Shown: positions 16,682 through 25,260 of the stretch, in pieces | How positions within the stretch are numbered: the first letter of the stretch is position 1 | Layout: each line of letters opens with the position of its first letter | Assembly (NCBI GenBank): GCA_030180075.1 | Contig: JASNJN010000406.1 | Coordinates: forward strand, 1-25,260 | Source: Mikrocytos mackini | Lineage: Eukaryota > Endomyxa > Ascetosporea > Mikrocytida > Mikrocytiidae | DNA: 25,260 bases | Direction of reading: 5' to 3' | The notes under the pieces: generated by a model | Told to the model about the DNA's origin: nothing | Database searches by the model: none | Seen by the model: only the letters and a program-made list of their open reading frames with translations | Position numbers and translations under genes: made by a program

Positions 16682-17853
16682 ATTTTAAAAATAAAGAAGA
16701 ATTAAAACTTTGGAAGAAGGAAAATTTGAAAACAGAGAACCAAACTATAGTTGTAACTTCTACAAGTAGAACTAGCCATTATGAGGTACAATATCATAAA
16801 TGTAATTATTTTTTTGGTGATTGTAGACTTTGTACAGCTTTCGTTTCTATTTATACTTATTCCGATTCATTTATAAAAGTAAAATTTTCATTCTTTCACA
16901 TACATAAACCCGACTGGGACAAAATAAGAATTACTGACAAATTAAAAAATTACTTATGTGAACAAATAGAAAGAGGAATCCCATTATTTCAGATTTATAT
17001 TTCATTATTAAAGACAATAAATGGCGAAATTGTTTCGAAATCTCAGACGATTACAATGAATTATTTACATTTTTTATCAAGGCAGATATTAAACAAAAAT
17101 ATTATGAACCAAAATGATTATATTAGTCTGATGAAAACAAAAGATAGTAAGGTTGAAAAAGGAGAAATTATTGAGATATGTTTTAAAAAATTAGATGAGG
17201 AAATTAAAAAGTACAATATCGCTAAAAAAGAATTTATTTTCGCATTCACAACGGACAAACTCATAGAAAAATATAGAAAATTTTCTAACAAAGGCATACT
17301 TTTTGATTCCACACACGGAACTAATTACTATTCATACCCATTAATTTGTGGGAAAGTGGTTTCAGACCATTTTAGAGCATTTCCCTTTCTCTATATTATA
17401 AGCTCCAGTGAAAGACAAGAAGTACTGACATGGGTTTTTGAATCATTCAAAACAAAAATTCCATATTGTGGGAAAATAGAATACTTTATATCAGACATGT
17501 ATACAGGATTCTTTAATGCCTGGAATAATACACCATATGATATAGAAAATAATGGAAAAATCGAAATTAAACAAAACAATAATAGTGATGATGAGTTAAA
17601 ACATATATATTGTGACTTCCATTTAAAAAAATGTTGGAAGAAAAACCTTAACAAATTGATTAGCAATGAAGACAAAAAACAAATTGTAATCGAATATTTA
17701 AACTTGTTATCAACAACGATTAATAAAGAAAAATTTGAAGAAATCCTCGAAAAGTTTATGCAAACAATATACCAAATTAACACCAAATTCCACAAATACT
17801 TCGACTCATATTATTATAGTAAAAAGAAAAATGGAGACTTCCCTATCGTTTAA
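16588..17853 (+). pseudogene. MULE transposase part 2: zinc-binding N-domain and DDE core
   Basis: Residues counted from the first codon at 16588. A FLYWCH/WRKY-like site has C72, C79, C82 and H104-X-H106. The MULE (PF10551-type) core follows: D240 in ILFDSTHGTN (17305-17307), the segment ICGKVVSDHFRAFPFLYI, D303 in FISDMYTGFFNAW (17494-17496), and the CXFHXXKCW block from C342 to W350 that precedes the third acidic residue. The third catalytic Glu was not placed with certainty. The frame stops at 17853. Translation of the neighbouring frame from 17832 reads on with WRLPYRLNCYFNTNN, the family-typical NTNN block, so a frameshift lies in the run at 17819-17831. Confidence 0.85.
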
Positions 17854-18662
17854 ATTGCTACTTCAATACTAACAACTATACAGAAGCCTTCTTTAAAAAA
17901 ATTGAAGTACAAATTCTTGAACAGAAAAACAAATAATCGAATTGATATTTATTCTTGAAGTTATTAGAAACATCGGAAATTTTGATAAATGAGGATATAG
18001 TCAAATCGAATTCGCGAAAAAAAGAAAATTTGAGCTTTCGTGTTACAAAATCATTAGAAAATCACGAACAAATCTCAACTCTAAATACCAAAGATTTCGA
18101 ACAAGTAACACCCACACATTTCATATATTCACAATATAATATCGTTAAAACAAAAGAATATCTTAACTATGATCAGTCTAAAATTGTTTGTTCCAAATGT
18201 CTATTTCATTACGACGAATTCTCCTGCGAATGTATTAATTTTGTTAGGACTAAACAAATCTGCAAACATATACACCTAGTAGCCTTTTCTTTTTATCATG
18301 AATTGTTTGTGTCCAGATCCATTTTATCTTTTAATTCATTTTATTTCGATACTCATTTGTTGGGAAAAGAAACAGGAAGAAAGAAGGAAATTAACAATGT
18401 ACGAAATGTAGGTTCTCCCAAAGAAGATTCTAATAAAGTTGCAATAAAGGAAATGAAGTCTATTTATAAAAGTAAAGATGTTGAAAATATAGTTAGTCAA
18501 TTATCTCAGATAGAAATAAGTACTAGGCAGTTTAAGAACTCATTTGATATTTGTACGAAATTACATGAAGTTGCCAAGTTAGTAGAGCTTAATGATAACT
18601 ATAGTGACTTTGTTATATCTAGGGGTCGGAAAATATATGACAAAAAATCGGCAAATATATAA
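17832..18662 (+). pseudogene. MULE transposase part 3: NTNN block and SWIM zinc finger
   Basis: Continuation in the next frame. After NTNNYTEAFFKKI there are two in-frame stops 9 nt apart, TAA at 17934-17936 and TGA at 17943-17945. Each is one C-to-T change from a sense codon (CAA, CGA). The SWIM finger is C91, C93, C103, H105 (CXCX9CXH, 18225-18269), counted from 17955. SWIM fingers close most MULE and FAR1-like transposases. The frame ends in the hAT-like MITE, which begins at 18620. Confidence 0.8.
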
Positions 18663-18809
18663 TTTTTCCAAAATCTAATCATAATTTCGAATTTTCAATA
18701 AAATAAAATATATGAATTTCTTCAAATCGGAGTAATTATGGGTGGAAAATTTCCAGAAATTTGGTAAAAATATATGATTTGTTCCAAATCACATATTTTC
18801 CGACCCCTA
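18620..18809. mobile_element. hAT-like MITE, 190 bp, inserted in the MULE gene
   Basis: Terminal inverted repeats TAGGGGTCGGAAAATAT at both ends (one end 18620, the other 18809), flanked by a perfect 8-bp duplication GTTATATC (18612-18619 and 18810-18817). End sequence and 8-bp duplication are those of hAT elements. Removing the element and one duplication rejoins the flanking MULE frames without a shift. No coding capacity. Confidence 0.93.
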
Positions 18810-19118
18810 GTTATATCCAATGCAAAGGCTGATTTCAACACGAAGAAAATTGTTACTAAACAGAGGGAAATCAGATGTTTAGTTCCTAGTAATGATGTTC
18901 TTAGATTAGAAAAGCTGAAAACAAAAAGAGGTAGAAAAGTTGTTATTATTGTGAAGACATTCTCTATTTGCAATAGTTGTTTTCTTATAGATGATGGAAG
19001 AACGGGTGTTTTAATAGATTGGGTACTTTGTCCTCGATGCACTAAGTGGCATCATTATGATTGTGTCCAGGAATTGGTGAAAGATAAAGATTCTCCCTTT
19101 GTGTGTTGCATTAGATAG
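18810..19118 (+). pseudogene. MULE transposase part 4: PHD-like zinc finger C-terminus
   Basis: In frame with part 3 once the MITE is removed. A basic stretch (KTKRGRK) precedes a Cys/His cluster: C-X2-C at 18969-18980, C-X2-C followed by WHHYDC at 19029-19064, and a final CC pair near 19104-19109. The spacing and the aromatic residue before the His resemble a PHD finger, which reads histone H3 tails. A PHD-like end on a MULE transposase might direct insertion to chromatin marks, which is inference. The stop is at 19116-19118. Confidence 0.65.
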
Positions 19119-21924
19119 TATCTAATTAAAATTCTATTAAAATAAATACCAAATTCAATTGAGATATGTTCTTGTTAATTTCTTTTGAAATTCTCTTAAA
19201 GATTGTGCGTTAGAATTCTTATTATTTCCCGTTACTTTTATAAAATTAAAATCATAAATGACTAATAATTTTATTATTGTAGTCACTTTATTTCTTTCTT
19301 TTAGTTGTTTTTCATTTTTACTTTATATTTCTTTATGTTTATTTTTAAAGTTTTATTATTTTCTTTAGATAGAAAATGTTAAATTCCCCATAAACAATTA
19401 ATATTTCGTTGTTTCTGCATCTTATATATTTTAATATCTTAATTTAATCACCTTGTTATATTTATTAGTAATAAATTGTATACTGAATATTTAGCTTTTA
19501 TGGTATTAAAAAAAGTGTGGAGAATCGGTGATGGTAGATAGTCTGTTAGTCATATTACTGTTACAGTTAACTTGTTGATACACGGGGCTTAATAGTTAAC
19601 AAAGAATTAGTCTTTATCGTGCAATGCATACTAATAGTTTTTATGTATTCGGTGTTATGAAAACAAACAACTATTGAATAATGCGGAATATCTGATAAGT
19701 ATAACAGAAACATCGAACACCCAGCAGAATAAAGAATGCAGTTCTTTGCTTCTTCTAGTAAAGAAAATCTATTGTTGGAAATCAGACGAAAAGGAAATAT
19801 CTAATGTAAAGAATGAAAGAAATGTCCCGTACTTGATAACTTTAATGTAATAAGTAGCATTGAAGTAAAGAAATGAGTGTGCGGCTTAATTAGTAGATGG
19901 AGAATAAAGAATAGAATCTGGAAATAAGAACACATGAAAAATATTCCTAATAGTACGCAGTTGAATTGTACCAAACATTGAGCGGTTATTCTTTTTATAT
20001 TCATGCCGGTAGTGATTTGTAAGATGTAAATAGTTGTAAAATAGTAATCTTAGGAATTCGCAATGTGATCTGAATCAAGAGAAGTTGGTCTATAAATGAG
20101 CTAAAATAGGAACAACATAGTAAAGTCTTGTTTTAAATGAACAGATGAAAGAAGTATGAAATATCTTAGTATGATGTAATGAAACAAAAACGAAATAATC
20201 TATCCGTAATACAACCTAATGATAATGTATTAATGTACGGCATGCCAATAGTAGGAAAGCATACAATAAAAACCGTCTATCCACATACAAGTAATCTTTA
20301 TTTGTATTTTCTATGCCATAACATTCAGATATAAGGGAAAGTGCTATTAATAGAAGATATGTACTCTGTGTGAATAACTAAAAGATAAATGAATGTGAAA
20401 ATATGCAGTAAGTCTATGTCCAATGAAGGAGATTGTATAAATTCGTTTAGAAATAACTATTTAAAGTTGTAAAGAAAGTAAAAACTTCCGCCTGACTATA
20501 TAATTATTCATCATCCAACATATATTTCTGAATCACTGTTATAAGGCCTTTATTAACAATAGTTTGAAATAAGTCAATGTGGAACATGTATATTAGTAAT
20601 CTGATATGTTTCTTTGTTGTGAACTGTAGTATAGTAAGAAAATATAGGGCCCAAACTACGGCTGAATATATAACTCGAAGAAGTATCGGAGAAATTCTTG
20701 ATAATATAGGACACATTTAAATTCTTAGACGATATCTTCAACATCCATTTATACAGTCTTTAAATATGTCTTTTGAAGTTCAAAGTCATAAATTATAAAA
20801 GTTGCTAGTTAGGGAAATCAATGTTTTTTCTTATCCGTATATTATCAATCGGGTATCTACGATGGTTAACCATTGAAAGAAATTAAAATTAATATTAATC
20901 TCCAATAAATCAGATAAGTAAACTATAGTAGGAAAGAAAACCGTCGGATAACGAGCAATCGAGAATATTTCGTAGTAATAAATGAGTGAACAAGAAATTA
21001 ATTGCTTTTAAAGTTAATCAGTCGGAATAGCCTAAGTCAAAGTAACACATAATTGACCATTAGCCGGCGAAGTTCTAAATGTTGTTAGAAATAACATAAC
21101 CTATCGAAGTACAGGTTAACAAATACCATATGTCAGGATGTTAAATGAAACTGTTATAATCATCCATAATAGTTGTAATAAGAAGCTAGACCAGTTGAGT
21201 TTATACATAGATGCATATAAATTAATATTTTCGATTTTATTTTTGTAATTGTAAAATCTATTAGCAATGGCATGTGGAATGATAGAAGTACCTCTTTGTA
21301 GACATAACAGCAAACTAAAGTTCGAATTTTTCTTGGAAAGTATAGAGTTGTACTGCCTATTTAAAATGAATAAAAATCTGGAAGTCTATATTTTATATTT
21401 TTGTAGATAATAAATCTTTAATAGTTCCTATTATATAAAGTCATGTTGTCTACCAACTAAGAACATCTTAATAATAATAGAATAGATAAGTAAGTAAACT
21501 GTATAGTCATAGGAAAAGAAAGACGGAAAATGAGCATTGGTATCAAATGCAAAAGCAAATGAAAATGAAAGGAGCTATTCTATAGTAGATTCAACTTCGT
21601 CATCAATTTAAACCAGTGCCGTTTAATAAATACAGAACAGAATGTAATTAAGATGAATTGTAGTGGAAAAACTAAAGTTCCATAATTGAGAAGATTTCTT
21701 GATTTTTAATGTTTAAGCCGAAGAATACATTCAAGACAAGTAAGAAAATAAAGATGGTACTTTGGAAGAACGTATCAGTCTAGAAACATCATAATTCATT
21801 GTTATTTGTTAACTATCTCAAACATAATTTGATAGAACGCAATAAGAAAGTCGGCAAGTATATTGTTGCAGTTCGTATGCTTTCATATTACGAACATTTC
21901 ATCTTTAACCAATATCTTCGGCGA
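19119..21924. other. Gene desert, purine-skewed AT-rich DNA
   Basis: About 2.8 kb with only short chance frames on both strands, none with a recognisable motif. From about 19500 to 21900 the plus strand is visibly richer in A and G than in T and C. A roughly 45-nt phrase near 20910 (AGATAAGTAAACTATAGT...) recurs in altered form near 21485, which hints at very old repeat units. No RNA gene recognised. Confidence 0.5.
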
Positions 21925-22002
21925 GTGCCTGTAGTTCGTGTCTGTAGCGCGTGTCTGTAGCGCGTGTCTGCAGTGAGTGTCTGCAGTGAGTGTCTGCAAC
22001 GC
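21925..22002. repeat. 13-bp minisatellite, six units
   Basis: Six consecutive 13-mers of the form GTGTCTGYAGYGM (first unit GTGCCTGTAGTTC). Variants come in adjacent pairs (two GTGTCTGTAGCGC, then two GTGTCTGCAGTGA), which suggests recent slippage or unequal exchange. G/C-rich compared with the flanks. Confidence 0.95.
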
Positions 22003-22920
22003 ATGTGACTCAGTAAATCTGGTTTGACAAATTTTAATTTTTTAAGTTGGTAAACTACTCCAACACAAGTACAGAAAACAAAATCGTTTCATTAGAAGTA
22101 AAACATCATTAATTATATGTGTTCAAGTATTATATAATATTCATTTAAATTTGGTTATCGTTAAAATCAAGACAAATCGTGTTACAATATATTTCCGATA
22201 TTATATTTATTTAAAATATTGGAGAGTTCCAATTGACTAGGTATAGCCAATCGTAACTCTCTACACCTCCCGTCTTAGACTTCTTCACCACTTTCCGAAG
22301 GAATCTGGAAAAATGTGACACATTTTTTGACTTAAAATCTTTAATTTTAGCTTAAATATTATTTAATAACACTTTATTGTCATTTTCTAGTTATATTGCG
22401 CATGTTTTAGTGTCAATATAAGATTTTGGGTTGAGATTTTGGAATTTTACTCAAACCCCTATTTTTGATCAAAAGTCCACCATATTGTATAATTCTATTG
22501 TATAAACCCATCATATATTTAAAAAGATCATACACGTCCTATAAATAGTATTATGTTTTTTGAAAAGTAAAATTTTAAATGGAAATATATTCGTTGTTTC
22601 TCCGTGCACGCAAATTTGGAGCCTCTGGATTTGATTAATAAGATATATGTTATTTGTTATGTGTTTAAACACATTCTCTTAAATTTTTGATCGTGGAATA
22701 TTTCTCTATCTCGAGATACTGTGTATTTTATGAATTTAAAAACGGTATTTGAGCAGGGTTGGTTAAAATAATTTAAAACAAACTAGTAAAGCTAGTTAGG
22801 TATATATAGAAGTGTAATGTCGTTGAATTATTCCCGTTGTATGTTGGGGCTGGAGACGTCATTTATGTTTTTAAAATTTTAAATCTTAGAAAGAAACTGA
22901 AAAGACTACGGCTACAACAA
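22003..22920. other. AT-rich intergenic DNA with one hairpin
   Basis: No gene seen. At 22221-22262 GAGAGTTCCAATTG can pair with CCAATCGTAACTCTC around an 11-nt loop, with two or three mismatches. The rest is unremarkable. Confidence 0.45.
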
Positions 22921-22924
22921 GCTC

Positions 22925-23359
22925 CTATACAAATCGAGACTCATCCAATCTAGTTATCACATTGTTAAAAAGATAGTCTTGGGATATTTCAGAAGCCGGG
23001 AGTTCCAAACTTTCTAACCATTCTACTACACCGCGAACACACGAAAATAAATGACCAGGCCTATTTACAACAACTTCAATGACCATCATAAAGACACTAG
23101 AGAAAGCTCGGATCACTATGAAGACAAAGATGGCAATTTATAAGATAAAATCGTGTTTGTTACTTGGATTTAAAATGAAATAAAAGAAAGTCAAACTAGG
23201 ACACCCAATAATTACAATTAAATAGAAAACTAAGGGAATAAGGAGGCATTGACTATACTGTGCGGATTTATGAATTACGGGGCGAAATAAGAATACTATG
23301 AATAAATAAAGTGGGGTCATATAAGAAATAAAGGAATAATTTGAACAAGAGATATACAT
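22925..23359 (-). pseudogene. Hydrophobic reading frame duplicated in inverted repeat C
   Basis: ATG at 23357-23359. Two long hydrophobic segments (LYLFIVFLFRP and IPLVFYLIVIIG) are followed by an in-frame TAA at 23138-23140, a third hydrophobic stretch (AIFVFIVIRAFSSVFMMVIE) and a soluble end (GVVEWLESLELPASEIS). The frame is the same before and after the stop. The right arm repeats it with the same TAA (23793-23795) and an extra TGA near its start. This may be a decayed membrane protein gene, or chance hydrophobicity in T-rich DNA. Not recognised. Confidence 0.25.
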
Positions 23360-23386
23360 GATAATTGATTGTTATTTTATTTTCTC
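22966..23386. repeat. Inverted repeat C, left arm, 421 bp
   Basis: Inverse copy of 23547-23967 with a handful of substitutions, mostly at the inner end. The spacer is 23387-23546. The match stops on the outer side at TAAAAAG, exactly where the right arm runs into ambiguous bases. Confidence 0.92.
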
Positions 23387-23546
23387 GTAAAATCGTTTTT
23401 CAGTAAATTATTTAAACTGTTTTACTTGGTTCATTGACTTGAACATTTAATCTACCAAAATGAATCAATAGAAATAATATTAAAATTTAGCTAATTATAT
23501 ATAATAATAAGTTATAAATCAAACAGATAATAAATAGACATTTGTA
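23387..23546. other. Spacer of inverted repeat C
   Basis: 160 nt of AT-rich DNA with no feature seen. Confidence 0.5.
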
Positions 23547-23967
23547 GAGAAAATAAAATAACAATTAATTATCATGTATATCTCTTGATCAGATTATTCC
23601 TTTATTTCTTATATGACCCCACTTTATTTATTCATAGTATTCTTATTTCGCCCCGTAATTCATAAATCCGTACAGTATAGTCAATGCCTCCTTATTCCCT
23701 TAGTTTTCTATTTAATTGTAATTATTGGGTGTCCTAGTTTGACTTTCTTTTATTTCATTTTAAATCCAAGTAACAAACACGATTTTATCTTATAAATTGC
23801 CATCTTTGTCTTCATAGTGATCCGAGCTTTCTCTAGTGTCTTTATGATGGTCATTGAAGTTGTTGTAAATAGGCCTGGTCATTTATTTTCGTGTGTTCGC
23901 GGTGTAGTAGAATGGTTAGAAAGTTTGGAACTCCCGGCTTCTGAAATATCCCAAGACTATCTTTTTA
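23547..23967. repeat. Inverted repeat C, right arm, 421 bp
   Basis: Inverse copy of 22966-23386. Ends four bases before the ambiguous block NNCN. Confidence 0.92.
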
Positions 23968-23971
23968 CTTC

Positions 23972-23975
23972 NNCN
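23972..23975. other. Second NNCN ambiguous block
   Basis: Same four symbols as at 8515-8518, again touching the outer end of an inverted-repeat arm. The sequence changes abruptly from repeat C to integrase-like coding DNA. Confidence 0.9.
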
Positions 23976-24328
23976 GCAAATCTGCAATTAGGATACAACC
24001 CAATCGACCCATTCCAAAAGAGAACAGAGTTTGACAATGAGGAGATTTACTAAAAAATTAAAGAAAGTGCAGAAGCCGAAAATAAAAAGAAAAATACAAA
24101 AAGAATTAACACAGGTGGTTACAATAAAGGAGAATATATACTCTTAAAGAACCTTGAGCAAGGTAAACTTAATCTCAAATGGAAAGGGGCATTTGAAGTA
24201 CTAGCTATTAAGAGAAACAAAGACGTCATCCAAATTAAAGCGAACAAAAAAGAGTTAAACCTTATTACATAGGTTTATTTGAGTCAGAAGGAAACTACAA
24301 AGAGAAAAGAAAATGGAGAGCAAACTGA
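23976..24328 (+). pseudogene. Ty3/gypsy-type integrase C-terminal remnant
   Basis: The plus-strand translation shows the SH3-like integrase C-terminal domain of LTR retrotransposons: GEYILLKN, then KLNLKWKGAFEVLAI, then a KRVKPYYIG block. It is broken by an in-frame TAA near 24051 and by a frameshift around 24243-24253, after which the other frame carries the KPYY block and ends with TGA at 24326-24328. The catalytic core lies upstream of the NNCN join and is absent. No LTR or polypurine tract was identified after it. Confidence 0.7.
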
Positions 24329-24404
24329 CGTGCCTCTAAGACACGCCTGAGTGATCTTACAAAGAAAGTAAATAAATATAGAAATTAAAAATTCTTTTAA
24401 AAAA

Positions 24405-24542
24405 ATGCCAACATATAGAACTTCTTACAAAGGAGGCTACAAGCGTGCTAAGGTCACTGGAAGACACACCCAGCACGTCAGATGTGAACAGGCTCAACCA
24501 CAGTGTATAGAGATGTTCAAAATATTAGGATCAATTTTTTAA
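24405..24542 (+). CDS. Short open frame, 45 aa, unknown
   Basis: ATG at 24405 and TAA at 24540-24542. The N-terminal half is basic with Tyr, Gly, Arg and His (MPTYRTSYKGGYKRAKVTGR), and two Cys are present. It recalls small zinc-binding ribosomal proteins in composition only, with no matching motif. It lies between the integrase remnant and the ATPase-like gene and may be chance. Confidence 0.15.
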   Translation: MPTYRTSYKGGYKRAKVTGRHTQHVRCEQAQPQCIEMFKILGSIF

Positions 24543-24555
24543 AAAATTTTAGTTT

Positions 24556-25260
24556 ATGAAAAATATCAAAACTTCCCCCGTCTTGCCCCAGGGTACTACA
24601 AATGAAATAAAAAGCGATATAAATACAACGCAGCTAGAGTATATACCCGGTGTAGCCACGACGGAAATTATTCGATTATTAGAAGATAATGAACTTTTAG
24701 ACAAGACAGCCCTATATGCCCGACTTATGGTTACACCTGGGTCATTTTTCTTCATTAGACCGCGCAGGTTCGGGAAAACACTGTTAATCAATGCACTCGA
24801 GAAAATAGCCAACGGGCCAGAATACAAAGAACACTTCTCCAACACACAAATTTACAAACATCACCTTAAAGATAATGCTGGAAACTTCATCACAAACAAA
24901 GGTGAACTTACCAACACACCTGAAAAGTATAGCTGGCCTAAATACCCGGTTATGTGCTTTTGTTTCCTTACGCATTATGAAGAGTTAATGTATAATACAC
25001 TTTCGAGTTATCTTCGAAAACTTCTGGAAATAGTTGAAAAACACAATCTAGAATCGAACAATATAACGATAAAAGAAGCCATTGAATACATAAACAACAA
25101 AACATATTTACAAACAGAAACCATACCAACCAATAATGAAACAATACTTAACAGGAAAATTGAAGTGTATATAAACTTTATGAACTTAATAATGCATGCA
25201 CTGGTTAAACTTTGAAACGATTATTAACCAAAAATGGTCGTACTAATAGATGAGTACGAC
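24556..25260 (+). pseudogene. AAA-ATPase-like (PF09820-type) protein, N-terminal part, with two in-frame stops
   Basis: ATG at 24556, right after an AAAATTTTAGTTT leader. The region matches the AAA-ATPase-like family (formerly DUF1703), found in many bacteria and some fungi: an FIRPRRFGKTLLI Walker A-like motif at residues 66-78, then a region ending in YPVMCFCF, then Walker B LIDEYD at 25243-25260 at the window edge. Between them the frame has TGA at 25213-25215 and TAA at 25225-25227, both in the Walker B frame. An alternative is a pair of compensating frameshifts: the next frame is open there (LNFETIINQK). The usual C-terminal PD-(D/E)XK nuclease would lie outside the window. Family known, biological role in eukaryotes not established. 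Confidence 0.7.

Larger units (their letters stand above)
15920..19118 (+). mobile_element. MULE (Mutator-like) transposase gene, decayed
   Basis: One gene of roughly 1,000 codons seems to have been cut into four frames by two frameshifts in A-rich runs (about 16654-16668 and 17819-17831), two nonsense codons (TAA 17934-17936 and TGA 17943-17945) and a hAT-like MITE (18620-18809). Module order: C2H2, low-complexity linker, C2H2, FLYWCH/WRKY-like zinc site, MULE DDE core, SWIM, PHD-like finger. I found no convincing terminal inverted repeats, so the ends of the element are not defined and coordinates give the coding part only. Confidence 0.8.

Noticed and set aside
19801-21313. Three minus-strand frames of 65-70 codons in the gene desert
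   Set aside because: Chance hydrophobic frames with no motif, neighbour or supporting start context.

Overview
The window looks like AT-rich, repeat-loaded DNA from a compact eukaryotic genome. It holds one nuclear-type tRNA, a few short intronless host-type genes, and many eukaryotic transposable elements: an R2/R4-type LINE, Merlin, MULE, hAT-like and TTAA-flanked MITEs, and a Ty3/gypsy integrase scrap. The most likely source is a microsporidian-type fungus. This is inferred from the absence of introns, the very short 5' regions carrying AAATTT-like or CCC-like motifs just before ATG, a degenerate Dbp5-like gene, and an element mix known from transposon-rich microsporidia. No single feature proves the taxon.

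Layout. 75-5948 (minus strand) is a nearly full-length non-LTR retrotransposon. It encodes a long low-complexity ORF1 and an ORF2 with reverse transcriptase, a CCHC knuckle and a PD-(D/E)XK endonuclease. A second copy of its 5' half (5983-8509, plus strand) sits head to head across a 34-nt spacer and is split by a 285-bp MITE. At 8515-8518 ambiguous bases (NNCN) mark a join. 8519-10287 is a second inverted-repeat block enclosing a broken Merlin (ISXO2-like) transposase, followed by an 8-bp satellite. 10548-11007 is a TTAA-flanked fold-back element.

11403-13763 is the only island that looks like host genome: a small coiled-coil gene, a divergent DDX19/Dbp5-like helicase with decayed motifs, a 101-aa gene on the other strand, and tRNA-Trp(CCA).

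14467-19118 is again transposon territory. It holds coding fragments, a hAT-like MITE with GAATATTC palindromes, and a decayed MULE transposase with C2H2, FLYWCH-like, DDE, SWIM and PHD-like modules, disrupted by a second hAT-like MITE. 19119-22920 is a gene desert with a 13-bp minisatellite. 22966-23967 is a third inverted repeat, ending at a second NNCN. After it come a gypsy-type integrase C-terminal remnant and the start of an AAA-ATPase-like (PF09820-type) gene with two in-frame stops that runs off the window.

Two themes recur. Every large inverted repeat that ends at an ambiguous-base join should be tested as an assembly effect. Several reading-frame breaks fall in or near homopolymer runs, so consensus error and true decay must be separated.
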